A stretch of 64,000 nucleotides of DNA from an archaeon. GTDB lineage: Archaea; Iainarchaeota; Iainarchaeia; Iainarchaeales; CSSED10-239. The DNA lies in contig JALNXN010000001.1 of assembly GCA_023230325.1 (NCBI GenBank), positions 108,000-171,999 of the forward strand. The letters run 5' to 3'. The first letter of the stretch is position 1. Each line of letters begins with the position of its first letter. This document shows positions 53,017 to 62,299 of this stretch, piece by piece. The position numbers and the translations under genes are program-made. A model generated the notes under the pieces. It was given only the letters and a program-made list of their open reading frames with translations. It searched no databases and was not told the DNA's origin.

Positions 53017-54171
53017 TTACTGAAAACCAGAATTTACAGACAAATCATAATATTCATCTAAGGTAATCCATTCCTTATCAAGATTATAAACATAAGTGCA
53101 AACACCAGCTACACAAAAATTTAACTTGAATTTTTTATAATCACCTAAATAACTAAAGTCTAAACTTACAATTTCGCCATTGGCAAAAATTGTTTCACTT
53201 TTGTAATTGATATTTCTAAAATTTTTATTTAGATCTAATAAATTTTTAGTAACATCTAACATATAAGCCTCTTCAAAAAAACCTTCTTCAGAATCATCAT
53301 TAAGAGAGATAAAAATTTTATTATTTAATTTAAAAAATTCATCTTTACTTATTTCTGAAACAAACTCATTATTTACATCAAAATCATAAATATCATAACC
53401 TTCCTTTAATGAAAAGTTAGTATCATTATAAACATCATACACCAAATCTGAAAAGTCTTTATTCAATCCTGGACCATACGAATTTGCTATTAATATGGAT
53501 AAAAAAGAAATTAAAATAGCTTCCTCATTATATTCACCCACATTATAGTTATAATAAGTGTAATGTACATTATAATCAAAAGACTCTAAAGAAGAATCAA
53601 CAGCATTTATTTCTATAAATGTTTTAAAATTATTAATAATATCGTCTGATTCCAAAACAGAGAATTCGACTGCATATCTATCCTTTAGTTCAAAATCAGA
53701 ATAGTAATTAATATCATTTTCAAAATTAGAAACTGCATCATTATTAACATCATCTTGAACATTAGCATCTAAAGATAAGTTTAAATCTCCACTTACAATT
53801 ACTTTTTGATCATCAACAATATTTTGATCAACTTTGTTTTTAGAAAATATAAACAATAAAATTATAATTAAAATAACAATTCCTATTATAATAATTATTA
53901 AAAATGATTTTGATTTTTTTGGATCAAGATTTGATTTAATATATTCTTCTTGTACATCTTTTTCATTAAAATTGTTTAAATTATTAATTTGTTGATTAGA
54001 ATTGTCCTTAAAATCATTATTTGTTTCTAAGTTAATAGTTGCTTGTTGATCAGATCTTTGCTGATCAACAGATCTCTGTTGATCAGCTTTTAGTCTATCA
54101 GAAACACTAAATGAATTATTGTCAACACTATTATTATTTTTTATAGAATCTAAAATATTATTTTCTTCCAT
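53017..54171 (-). CDS. membrane protein with N-terminal cytosolic and external domain, unknown
   Basis: 384 residues: an N-terminal disordered part with an exact SVDQQRS/DRLKADQQRS repeat and DQQAT (about residues 25-45), a helix (about 90-112), and an external domain (about 130-384) with beta strands and two cysteines (NFCVAGVCTYVYN). Function unknown. The domain composition (Asp/Asn/Tyr-rich) fits a surface protein. Its start is preceded by about 550 bases without a gene. Confidence 0.6.
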   Translation of the reverse strand: MEENNILDSIKNNNSVDNNSFSVSDRLKADQQRSVDQQRSDQQATINLETNNDFKDNSNQQINNLNNFNEKDVQEEYIKSNLDPKKSKSFLIIIIIGIVILIIILLFIFSKNKVDQNIVDDQKVIVSGDLNLSLDANVQDDVNNDAVSNFENDINYYSDFELKDRYAVEFSVLESDDIINNFKTFIEINAVDSSLESFDYNVHYTYYNYNVGEYNEEAILISFLSILIANSYGPGLNKDFSDLVYDVYNDTNFSLKEGYDIYDFDVNNEFVSEISKDEFFKLNNKIFISLNDDSEEGFFEEAYMLDVTKNLLDLNKNFRNINYKSETIFANGEIVSLDFSYLGDYKKFKLNFCVAGVCTYVYNLDKEWITLDEYYDLSVNSGFQ

Positions 54172-54291
54172 TATAATTTATCCTAAATTACAAAAATATA
54201 AATTATATAATACATAGACAAGTTTATGAACTTTCGTTTTTAATTTTTAAATATTTTTTAAATTACACTCAGAAATATCTATAAAAAATTA

Positions 54292-54312
54292 TGTCCAACA
54301 AATAATGTAAAT
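54292..54312 (+). repeat. dispersed 21-bp motif, copy 3
   Basis: TGTCCAACAAATAATGT followed by AAAT. Identical to copies at 54404 and on the minus strand at 45919. Confidence 0.75.
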
Positions 54313-54403
54313 TACAATAATCTATAAATAGACACTTTTAAAAATATTAAATTTAATTTTAAAATACATTCTACATTTAATACTAACTTTTCAGAAAAGT
54401 TTC

Positions 54404-54424
54404 TGTCCAACAAATAATGTAAAT
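54404..54424 (+). repeat. dispersed 21-bp motif, copy 4
   Basis: Identical to copy 3, 112 bases further right. The flanking sequence differs. Confidence 0.75.
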
Positions 54425-54724
54425 AACAATACTCTATTACTCAGTCACTTATTCAGAAAAACATACTAAAAATCACTATAGTAAATAACAAATATATGTT
54501 AAATTATAAACAACTGATTCTGTTTAAGATTTATTTAACCGACCTATCACTTTTCAACTAAAGCAAGCAACACAAAATACTTACCTAAAATCTAAATAAA
54601 CACAATAAATACAAAATTATAGATGACAAACAAATGATTTGCAAATCATATATATTTAAATACCTTCTCTTCCAATAATTATATGTAAAGAAATTAAAAA
54701 TTTAAAAAAAGGAGATGGATAAAC

Positions 54725-55426
54725 ATGGCATGTAAACTTATAGAAAATAAAAATTGGTTAATTTTATTACTATCTGTTATTATAATAATGTTACTGATTA
54801 TAGTAATTGGAAAAGTGAGTAAAAAAGAAGATACCAATATTACAGCAAACATAATTCTTCCAAATAATAATTTACAAGATGTAAATCTAGAACTTCCACA
54901 AAATAAACTAATTGATGATGATGCAATTAAAGGAGATCCTGATGCCCCAATAACAATCATAGAGTTTAGTGATTATGAGTGCTCCTTTTGTCAGAGATTC
55001 TATTACGAAACACTACCTCAAATACAATCTGAATACATAGACAAGGGGTTAGTAAAATTAGTGTACAGAGACTTCCCAATCAGTAATCATAAATATGCTC
55101 AAGTTTCAGCAGAAGCAGCTGAATGTGCAGGAGAACAAGGAAAATATTATGAGATGCACAACTTACTATTTGAGAAAGGTGTTAGTGGTGGAACAACAAG
55201 TTATAAAAGATTTGCAAAAGACATAGGCCTAAACACTGAACAATTTAATAGTTGTTTAGACAATAGGGATCAAAAAGCAGAAGTTCTTAATGATTTTAAA
55301 GTTGGTCAAACAGAAGGTGTTACAGGCACTCCAGCTTTTGTAATTAACGGAGAATTAATAATTGGAGCTCAACCTTTTGAAGTATTTAAAGAAGTAATTG
55401 ATAGACAACTTGCTCAAATACAATAG
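54725..55426 (+). CDS. membrane-anchored DsbA-like thiol oxidoreductase
   Basis: 233 residues: a membrane helix (about 12-34), a short linker, and a thioredoxin-fold domain from about residue 70. GDPDAPITIIEFSDYECSFCQRF contains the CSFC active site and the C-terminal GVTGTPAFVINGELIIGAQPFEVF has the cis-proline loop. This is the DsbA/thiol:disulfide interchange type, acting outside on secreted proteins. GGAGATGG at 54711-54718 serves as ribosome binding site. A second, atypical relative is at 485. Confidence 0.85.
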   Translation: MACKLIENKNWLILLLSVIIIMLLIIVIGKVSKKEDTNITANIILPNNNLQDVNLELPQNKLIDDDAIKGDPDAPITIIEFSDYECSFCQRFYYETLPQIQSEYIDKGLVKLVYRDFPISNHKYAQVSAEAAECAGEQGKYYEMHNLLFEKGVSGGTTSYKRFAKDIGLNTEQFNSCLDNRDQKAEVLNDFKVGQTEGVTGTPAFVINGELIIGAQPFEVFKEVIDRQLAQIQ

Positions 55427-55482
55427 AGGCCTTTTAAAATAAATTGTTTTTTAGATTAAATTATATTAAAGAATTCAAAAAT

Positions 55483-55935
55483 TTATTCATTAATAATTTT
55501 TTCTAAAAATTCAATTCTTTTTTTATGTTTTTGAATTTTACAACCACCTCTATTATAAACAAGTTTGTATAATTTTAATAGTTGTTCTATTTTAATTAAA
55601 TTTAATTTCCGATCATTTACAATTAGCACATCAACCATTTTAGATTTATTTTTTAAAACCTCAAAAGAAATAGGATCTTTGGCTTTAGGCACTCCCATAA
55701 ACTCAATTTCACAACCATCTATGTCAAAAACTAAACGATACTTTTCTTCTAAAATAATTTTGTTACCAAGAAATAGAAATTTAATTTTCTTGAGATCTTT
55801 AAAAAATACTGTAATATCTATATCCTTTGTAGATGTTATCAAATTTCTTAAAAATAAAGAAGACCCTCCACTTATAAAATAATCAATTTTGTTTTTGTCT
55901 AATACCTTACAAATTTTAATTATTGTTTCAATCAT
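55483..55935 (-). CDS. minimal nucleotidyltransferase-like protein
   Basis: 150 residues from the ATG at 55935: FISGGSSLFLRNLITSTKDIDITVFF shows the GG-S and KDIDI pattern of the nucleotidyltransferase fold, with the DID metal pair; later GCEIEFMGVP and the lysine/tyrosine-rich helix. It may be AbiEii-type, MNT-like or a stand-alone relative. No partner gene is adjacent. A TTG 18 bases upstream is less likely. Confidence 0.65.
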   Translation of the reverse strand: MIETIIKICKVLDKNKIDYFISGGSSLFLRNLITSTKDIDITVFFKDLKKIKFLFLGNKIILEEKYRLVFDIDGCEIEFMGVPKAKDPISFEVLKNKSKMVDVLIVNDRKLNLIKIEQLLKLYKLVYNRGGCKIQKHKKRIEFLEKIINE

Positions 55936-56034
55936 CTTATAATTTAAGAACAATCATTTTTTATTTATTAATTTTTGTTTTTATGTTTTTGTATTAAGTT
56001 TATTTTAAGTTTACTGTTTTTAATTTAATTTAAT

Positions 56035-56175
56035 TTACTTCTTTTTAGTTGCTTTAAGTATCTTTTCTGCAATCTCTTTTGTCATAGGTCCCCTGTCTTT
56101 ATTACTATTTTTAACTCTCTTTGCTGTTTGTAAAACTCTGTTTTTTACTTTCTTTTTAATTGATGCTTTTCTCAT
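56035..56175 (-). CDS. 46-residue basic protein
   Basis: MRKASIKKKVKNRVLQTAKRVKNSNKDRGP then TKEIAEKILKATKKK. It has a good ribosome binding site, GTGAGGTAAA, right before the ATG. The composition (Lys/Arg-rich, one amphipathic helix) fits a nucleic-acid-binding or ribosome-associated small protein. No family is recognised. Confidence 0.55.
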   Translation of the reverse strand: MRKASIKKKVKNRVLQTAKRVKNSNKDRGPMTKEIAEKILKATKKK

Positions 56176-56410
56176 TTTACCTCACTCCCCTAAAAGGTTA
56201 TAGTTGGTTTTTACTATACATAATTACTATGAAGAATTTATAAATATTCCTACAAATCAAAAAATAATCTTTAAACACAAATTTTCAAGAAAATATTTCC
56301 AAGAAAACAATTTTACAAATATAAGTACATTTAAATACTTTTTTTAACTTAATATAGTTATAATTTACTAAAATTAAAATTAAAAAATAAAAAAAACTGA
56401 GAAGAAAAGC

Positions 56411-56839
56411 ATGAATGAAGGAATTAGATTGTTTATAGGAGCACTACTGTTCTACATTATCTACAGAACTCTTGCAGGAATAACAGACATAATAGCATAT
56501 CCAATCTATATACTTATCCTAACATTTGTAATTTATATGTTTATACCTGACATGGCAAATGATTCAAACGCCATCAAGTCAAATAAAAATCAGATCGGTC
56601 TAATTTCAATAATTGTAATTGCATTTATTTTATTAGTTTCTAAATTCATTGTTAATGGTGTTACATTCTTAATAATAATTATAATCTTTGCACTACTGAT
56701 TAAAAATAGAAAAATCTTTCAATCATTTCCTGCAGGATTATTACTTTCATCTCCTCTCTACTTCATTAATCCAATTTACTTCATTTTTGCTTTTGTAGGT
56801 TTTTTATCCTTTTGGATTTCTAACAAACTAACAAACTAA
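56411..56839 (+). CDS. membrane protein of unknown function
   Basis: 142 residues with about five helices and few polar residues; a loop with IPDMANDSNAIKSNKNQ near residue 45-60. No motif is recognised. It ends 68 bases before the convergent 56907 gene. Confidence 0.6.
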   Translation: MNEGIRLFIGALLFYIIYRTLAGITDIIAYPIYILILTFVIYMFIPDMANDSNAIKSNKNQIGLISIIVIAFILLVSKFIVNGVTFLIIIIIFALLIKNRKIFQSFPAGLLLSSPLYFINPIYFIFAFVGFLSFWISNKLTN

Positions 56840-56906
56840 ATAAAGAACCATATTATTTTTTTCTAAAATTAAAAATAAAAAAAACAATAACTTAAAAATA
56901 TTGAAA

Positions 56907-57239
56907 TTATTTATTTATAAGTATTCTTTGAAAAGCAACCCTTGTCTTAAATTCACCCAAATTATTTTTATTTTCTAAAATAAATTGTTTTAAATTTATA
57001 AAATTATTTTTAGACACATTAAGATCTTGTCTACAAACTTTACTTATAAAAAAAACATCAATTGCTTTTTGGTATTGCTTAAATATCCTTTGATCAGAAA
57101 TATTATTTTTTAAAAAAGAATTTAATTGTTTACTAAATATTTCTTGATATTCTTGTAGATGATGGTTTTTACAACCATTAGGTTTTAATCTTTCTTTTCT
57201 AAGTTTAGATAACTTTTTTAAATTTTTATTTACTTTCAT
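56907..57239 (-). CDS. helical protein of unknown function
   Basis: 110 residues, Lys/Asn/Leu-rich with KPNGCKNHHLQEYQEIFSKQLNSF and VCRQDLN, all-helical. No motif. Very AT-rich. Could be a toxin-antitoxin-size protein, but nothing supports that. Confidence 0.5.
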   Translation of the reverse strand: MKVNKNLKKLSKLRKERLKPNGCKNHHLQEYQEIFSKQLNSFLKNNISDQRIFKQYQKAIDVFFISKVCRQDLNVSKNNFINLKQFILENKNNLGEFKTRVAFQRILINK

Positions 57240-57399
57240 ATTCTATCATATAAATTTTATTTATCCTTTCAAGATAAAATATTAACCTATTAGCCTTTAA
57301 ATTTCTTTTGTTTAAAAAAATCACCCTTTTTAAAGGTTTTTAATATTAATATTATCATTGTTCTTAAAAAAAATAAAAAAATAGAAGGGGGTTTAAAAC

Positions 57400-58083
57400 A
57401 TGAGTAACACTTTAGTTGAAGTAGGGAATGCAACAATAAATCCACTTACACACATTTGGCATAACTTAGTAATCTATTTACCAGGTCTGATTGGTGCAAT
57501 AATTGTTGTGGTAATTGGATTTTTAATTGGTTTACTATTTGGGCACATTATTAAAAATTTACTAGTTAGATGGAAGCTAGACAATTGGGTTAAGAAAAAT
57601 GATTTTTCACATATCCTATTAAATATAAAATTATCAAATTTAATTGGTCAATTAATTAAGTGGGGAATATTCATTGCTTTTTTAGCACCAGCAGCAGCAT
57701 TAATTAGATTGCCTGAGCTTTCATCACTAATTACTAAGTTTGCACTATGGGTACCAAGTGTAATCTTTGCAATAATAATTACAGTTTTTGGTTTAATCTT
57801 AGCAAAGATGGTTTCAAGAAATATTCATGTGTCAAAAGATCACAAAGTTTCAAAAGTAGTTTCAGATATAATCCAAGTAACAATAATTGTTCTGATTCTA
57901 GATGTTGCTTTAAAACAAATTGGTGTACAGATAGGGTTTATAGAAACAATAATTCTAATTATTGTTGGAGGAATTGTTTTAGCACTAGCAATAGCAATTG
58001 GAATTGGATTTAGTGGTTCAGTTAGAGAATACTCTAAGCAGATTTTAGAACTTGTGGCACCTAAAAAAGTTAAGAAAAAATAA
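57400..58083 (+). CDS. MscS-related conserved TM helix protein
   Basis: 227 residues with four to five helices: IYLPGLIGAIIVVVIGFLIGLLFGHIIKNLLVR near residue 28, SNLIGQLIKWGIFIAFLAPAAAL near residue 78, ALWVPSVIFAIIITVFGLILAKMVSR near residue 115, and a C-terminal GFIETIILIIVGGIVLALAIAIGIGFSGSVREY. This matches the conserved TM-helix family (PF05552), which is found in or beside MscS mechanosensitive channels. It lacks the MscS beta domain. GGGGG at 57387-57391 serves as ribosome binding site. Role: membrane tension or anchoring, inferred. Confidence 0.7.
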   Translation: MSNTLVEVGNATINPLTHIWHNLVIYLPGLIGAIIVVVIGFLIGLLFGHIIKNLLVRWKLDNWVKKNDFSHILLNIKLSNLIGQLIKWGIFIAFLAPAAALIRLPELSSLITKFALWVPSVIFAIIITVFGLILAKMVSRNIHVSKDHKVSKVVSDIIQVTIIVLILDVALKQIGVQIGFIETIILIIVGGIVLALAIAIGIGFSGSVREYSKQILELVAPKKVKKK

Positions 58084-58295
58084 CTTTTTTCTTTCTTTTT
58101 TCTTATTTCTTATAGTTTAGTTTTTAAATCAAATCAAATATACTTTAAAATTATTTAACTTTAAAAAAAATCTTTTTCTTAAAAATGAGTTACCTGAAAA
58201 ATAATTTTAATTATTAAAAAATTGATTGCCTTTAAAAATTAAATTAAAAAACATTAGAAAAAAAAGATATAAAAAAATGTTAGAGAAAGAAAAAA

Positions 58296-59558
58296 CTATT
58301 TTCTTTTCTTAACAAGATTCTTTTTCTTTCCAAAATTATATGAAACCATAATCACTAAAAATAAAATCACAATTCCCACAATTATTGGAACCAAATTACT
58401 ACTATTTTTTGAAACCTCTTTTGCAACATCAACAGTTATAGATTTGTTATCTAACAAGACTGAGTCTCCATCAATTGATCTAATTTCTAAATCAAGTATA
58501 TATTTTTTAAAAGCTGCAGTCTTGTCTACCTCAAAGACAATTATGGCTTCTCCAGTCTCTCCAACCTTCAAGTTCCCAACCACATCTGATTTTTCTATAA
58601 ATTCAAAAGGTTGTGTTGAATCTTTAAAGATCCTTAAAGACACACTATCAGCATCTTTACTTCCAACATTTTTAATTTTAATTTTCAAACTAACTTTGTC
58701 TCCAGCATTAACCTCTACATCCCCTATCAAATCAACACTTAAAATCTCAAATTTTGGTTTTTTCTTAATAGGTATATCTAAAAACAAAGTTTTTGTTTTG
58801 TATTCATTTTTAGAATCATTTTCTTCTTTATAACTGATATTAACTTTTGCAACATGCTCTCCTGAAGGTACCTCATCACCAATATCCAAATAGATTTTTG
58901 CAATCTTTGTTGAACCTCCTGAAATCAGACCCAAATTTGCTCTCTCTGAATAAGCATAAGTTGAAGTAAATCCTTTTGGTAACTCCATCTCAAAAATTAC
59001 ATTTTCTGCATTTCCATTTCCAATATTTGTAATCTCAATTGATAGTTCAGCTTCATCAACATCACTTAAAAGTTTGCTTGGAGAGGTAATTAAGGTTCCT
59101 AAAATAAAATTAGGTTTTACCTTTTCTCCAACTCTAATATCAAATTTTTTAACACCCCAAACTCCAGTATCATTAAATGTATATTTTAAGTTTAGTTCAT
59201 AATCTCCTTTAATAGCATCATCATCAACTAACAACTTATAATATAAAGTATAATATCCAACATTTCCAGATTGACCTTTCCAAGTTCCAAAATTCCTTAT
59301 AGCATCATCTGAGGAATCAAAAGAAAACGGATATTTTGTTTCTAATTTAAATTGTAAATTTGAAACATCCATATTTCCTGTTTTTTCAATTTTAAACCTA
59401 AGTTCTAGGTAATCTCCTGGTTGTGCAGGATCAGGATCTTGGTTAAGAAGTATTGCATCTATCTTAACAGTATCTCCTATATTAGCATAAACACTATTAG
59501 TAAAAAGACTAATAACTAACAAAAATAACACAGATAACAATAACATTTTTTTTCTCAT
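58296..59558 (-). CDS. COG1361-like S-layer protein with CARDB-type domains
   Basis: 420 residues: signal peptide (about 1-25), an N-terminal beta domain (LRFKIEKTGNMDVSNLQFKLETKYPFSF), two immunoglobulin-like repeats (about 150-265 and 270-380; NIGNGNAENVIFEMELP and NVGSKDADSVSLRIFKDS), and a C-terminal helix (about 390-411) with basic tail. Archaeal COG1361 proteins sit in the surface layer beside RND exporters, as here. No catalytic motif. It is the last gene of the RND operon. Confidence 0.8.
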   Translation of the reverse strand: MRKKMLLLSVLFLLVISLFTNSVYANIGDTVKIDAILLNQDPDPAQPGDYLELRFKIEKTGNMDVSNLQFKLETKYPFSFDSSDDAIRNFGTWKGQSGNVGYYTLYYKLLVDDDAIKGDYELNLKYTFNDTGVWGVKKFDIRVGEKVKPNFILGTLITSPSKLLSDVDEAELSIEITNIGNGNAENVIFEMELPKGFTSTYAYSERANLGLISGGSTKIAKIYLDIGDEVPSGEHVAKVNISYKEENDSKNEYKTKTLFLDIPIKKKPKFEILSVDLIGDVEVNAGDKVSLKIKIKNVGSKDADSVSLRIFKDSTQPFEFIEKSDVVGNLKVGETGEAIIVFEVDKTAAFKKYILDLEIRSIDGDSVLLDNKSITVDVAKEVSKNSSNLVPIIVGIVILFLVIMVSYNFGKKKNLVKKRK

Positions 59559-59570
59559 AAAATACTCACC

Positions 59571-59709
59571 TTTATTTTAATTTTTATTTAACATTTCCTG
59601 TTTAAACATTTATTTTAATTTTTATTTAACATTTGCTGTTTAAACATTTATTTTAATTTTTATTTAACATTTGCTGTTTAAACATTTATTTTAATTTTTA
59701 TTTAACATT
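59571..59709. repeat. 38-bp tandem repeat, 3.6 copies
   Basis: Units start TTTATTTTAATTTTTATTTA and include TTTAACATTTG and the palindrome TGTTTAAACA; copies 1 to 3 are at 59571, 59609 and 59647 with a partial at 59685. Only one base varies (TTTCC versus TTTGC). The array sits between the second RND half and the COG1361-like gene of the same operon. Confidence 0.9.
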
Positions 59710-59723
59710 CTCTTCAAAAATAT

Positions 59724-60977
59724 TCACTTTAATTTTTTGTCCAACAATTCCTGTCTTAAAACTAATTTCTTTTTAATATTTATAAACCCATTTTCAAAAA
59801 TAACTAACATTGCAGGAACAGCAGTAATTGCAGCCAAAAAACAAGCAGTTACTCCATAGCTCATCATTGATCCTAAATCCTTAACCATAGACAACTCCCC
59901 CATACTCATTGCCTTAAATCCAATCAATGCAGCAATTGTAGTTGTTGCCATTGGTATAAATACATTAATTAAAGTCACATACATTGCCTTTTCAGGAACA
60001 TTCTCCTTTAATTCAGACCTAAACCTCATAACTATCTGTATCCCAAAATCAATTCCAATTCCCATAATCATGGAAACTACTCCTGAAGTAATTGAAGACA
60101 CCCCCATCTTAATAAGCCCCAAATACCCAAAAGTCCAAACAACCCCAATTATAATTGTTGTCAAAGGAATAACTCCAAACCTAATTGATGCAAAGATATC
60201 CCACACCTTTACAAGCTTTTTATCTTTTTTATTTCTAAAGGCAGAAACAACCTCCCCAAACACAAATATAAAAAGTAAAATAATAACAATCCCATACACA
60301 GAAAACATACTTGTCTTTTGCATATCAGGACCAATCTCTTCTAACATTATAGGATGACTTGCAACAGCCCCTGCAACATTTGAAGTTATCCCAACAGGTC
60401 TATCAATACCATTAATAACACTCTCTAGATCATCTACAAGTTGTTTAGCATCATCATCTGTAAAATTATCAGTCAATGACATACTAATTATTGACATCGT
60501 ATAATCAGAGCTGATGTATGAAGAAAACATTTGCTTATTTTCAAAAATAATTTTATTAATTTCCAATTGTGTTTTTGGTAAAATATTATTATTTAAGGTT
60601 CTAAGAACTGTGGCAGAACTATTTACAGATTCAATATACTCAAGACCATCAATATACTTTGATAAAATATCTTCATATCTAATAACTCTAGAATCTCTAA
60701 CATCTGTAACTTCATTTGAATTAAGATATTCTCTGTCCACCTGAATTGCAATCATAATACTTGAATGACTACCAAAGGTGTCCTCTAAAATATTATATGC
60801 TTTAACAACATCATAAGTATCAGGAACCATGTCAGAGGTGTCTGCTGAAATATAATCTATCTTTTGTAAAAAATAAAATGATCCAACAATTAAAATTAAA
60901 ACAATTAATAGAACTAAAAAAGGTCTATGAGAGACAAAATTTGAATATTTTTCTAAAGGTTTTTTTAAAAAATTCAT
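59724..60977 (-). CDS. RND-superfamily exporter, C-terminal-half type
   Basis: 417 residues: one helix (about 20-38), an external loop (about 40-220), then five to six helices with GIGIDFGIQIVMRFRSEL, MSMGELSMVKDLGSM and the sterol-sensing-like MMPL pattern. It has one half of the usual duplicated RND repeat. Two such halves normally sit in one chain of about 800 residues. It starts by a 4-base overlap with the previous gene. RND members export hydrophobic compounds or lipids using the proton gradient. Confidence 0.8.
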   Translation of the reverse strand: MNFLKKPLEKYSNFVSHRPFLVLLIVLILIVGSFYFLQKIDYISADTSDMVPDTYDVVKAYNILEDTFGSHSSIMIAIQVDREYLNSNEVTDVRDSRVIRYEDILSKYIDGLEYIESVNSSATVLRTLNNNILPKTQLEINKIIFENKQMFSSYISSDYTMSIISMSLTDNFTDDDAKQLVDDLESVINGIDRPVGITSNVAGAVASHPIMLEEIGPDMQKTSMFSVYGIVIILLFIFVFGEVVSAFRNKKDKKLVKVWDIFASIRFGVIPLTTIIIGVVWTFGYLGLIKMGVSSITSGVVSMIMGIGIDFGIQIVMRFRSELKENVPEKAMYVTLINVFIPMATTTIAALIGFKAMSMGELSMVKDLGSMMSYGVTACFLAAITAVPAMLVIFENGFINIKKKLVLRQELLDKKLK

Positions 60978-62152
60978 TTTTTCAACCTCCCATTCTTAAT
61001 TGTGATGTTACCATAAAGGGAGTGCATTTTTCTTGCAAAAATAATTCCTAAATCTTCAAATATTATAATAATTGCAGGAGCTATAAATATTGAGATAAAC
61101 AAACTAAACCCAATTCCAATTGCAAGAGATTTTCCTAAGTCTTGTAACATTGGCATAACTGATAAAGTCAAAGCTAAAAACCCTACAATTGTGGTTAACC
61201 CAGACCCTAAAATCGCAGACCCAATGGCAGGCACAGCTATTTTTAAGGCTTCTAGTTGTGTTTTTCCTTTATCTCTCTCTTCCTTGTACCTTGTGTTTAA
61301 AAATACTCCATACTCCACACCCAGTCCCAAAATCATTGCTCCAATTCCAACAGTTGCAACTGAGAGTTTTAAATTTAGCCACCCCATTGTTCCAATTGTC
61401 CAAATTACTCCTAAAAAGATTGGGGAGAAGACAACAATTCCTTTGATTATGGAAAATTCAGTAATAAATAATAATAGCAAAATAATGATTGCTGCCAAAA
61501 TCAAAGTCTTAATAGCATCCCTTCCTAAAATGTCTAAAACAGTTACACCCACAGGTGCAGAACCAGTAACCATATACTCAATCCCTGATGGTTTTTGTAT
61601 ATTTTCTAACTTGTCAGATATCATATTGGTCAAAGCAATTGTTTTGTCTTGATTTCCTGAAAGATCAGCTGTTAAATATAATACAGTTGTTGTGTAGTCT
61701 TTAGAAAAGAATTGATTAAGTGCTGGCATCATGTCAATTGCAGATTTGACTTCATCTACAGAGTTAAGATTAAAAGAACCTAAGTAAGTTGCTGCTGAAA
61801 AAACAGTGTCAACAGATGCTTCCTTTCTGTATTCTGTTTCTAATGTTTTTAAATAGTTTATAATTTCTGGGTTTCTAATATCATTATATTCTGATTTGTA
61901 ATCAGAGGTTTTATCAAACCTAAATAAAACTACAACAATATCATTTCCCCCAAAATTAGAGGTAATCTTATCATTTAATTTAAAAATTTCTAAATCACTT
62001 GGACTCATTTTTGAGAAATCAGTTTCCATCTGTATATTTGTTAAACCAAAAATAAAGAAAATGCTTAAGAGTACAGTGATTATAAGAATTATATATTTAT
62101 ATTTACTTTGAATTACTGCTAACCTCGTAAGTAAATTTTCAATAAAACTCAT
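60974..62152 (-). CDS. RND-superfamily exporter, N-terminal-half type
   Basis: 392 residues with the same half-layout as the downstream gene: a helix (about 20-38), an external loop with FGGNDIVVVLFRFD (family signature) near residue 68, and five to six helices with GLGVEYGVFLNTRYKEERDKG near residue 282 and a MPMLQDLGKSLAIGIGFS element near residue 335. It belongs to the HAE3-like RND group common in archaea. It precedes the second half by a 4-base overlap; the two halves would be expected to pair in the membrane. Confidence 0.8.
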   Translation of the reverse strand: MSFIENLLTRLAVIQSKYKYIILIITVLLSIFFIFGLTNIQMETDFSKMSPSDLEIFKLNDKITSNFGGNDIVVVLFRFDKTSDYKSEYNDIRNPEIINYLKTLETEYRKEASVDTVFSAATYLGSFNLNSVDEVKSAIDMMPALNQFFSKDYTTTVLYLTADLSGNQDKTIALTNMISDKLENIQKPSGIEYMVTGSAPVGVTVLDILGRDAIKTLILAAIIILLLLFITEFSIIKGIVVFSPIFLGVIWTIGTMGWLNLKLSVATVGIGAMILGLGVEYGVFLNTRYKEERDKGKTQLEALKIAVPAIGSAILGSGLTTIVGFLALTLSVMPMLQDLGKSLAIGIGFSLFISIFIAPAIIIIFEDLGIIFARKMHSLYGNITIKNGRLKK

Positions 62153-62299
62153 AAATTATCAATTTCTTATTTAAAAATAGAATTGTTGTATTTGATTATA
62201 TAATGTATATAATGCACAAAAATGTTTATAAACAGATAAGAAAAACTTTACAAAAATAAGAAAAAAAAAGAAAACGAAAATAAGATAAATTTATCTTAT

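Larger units (their letters stand above)
54172..54724. other. gene-free stretch with repeated motifs
   Basis: No frame of useful length. Two copies of the 21-bp motif occur here 112 bases apart, at 54292 and 54404. From 54400 to 54600 several short direct AT-rich runs appear. It separates the outward-facing 53017 gene and the DsbA-like gene, so promoters for both lie here. Confidence 0.5.

Noticed and set aside
59571..59709. CRISPR array at the 38-bp repeats
   Set aside because: No spacers between units; the whole array is a tandem minisatellite.
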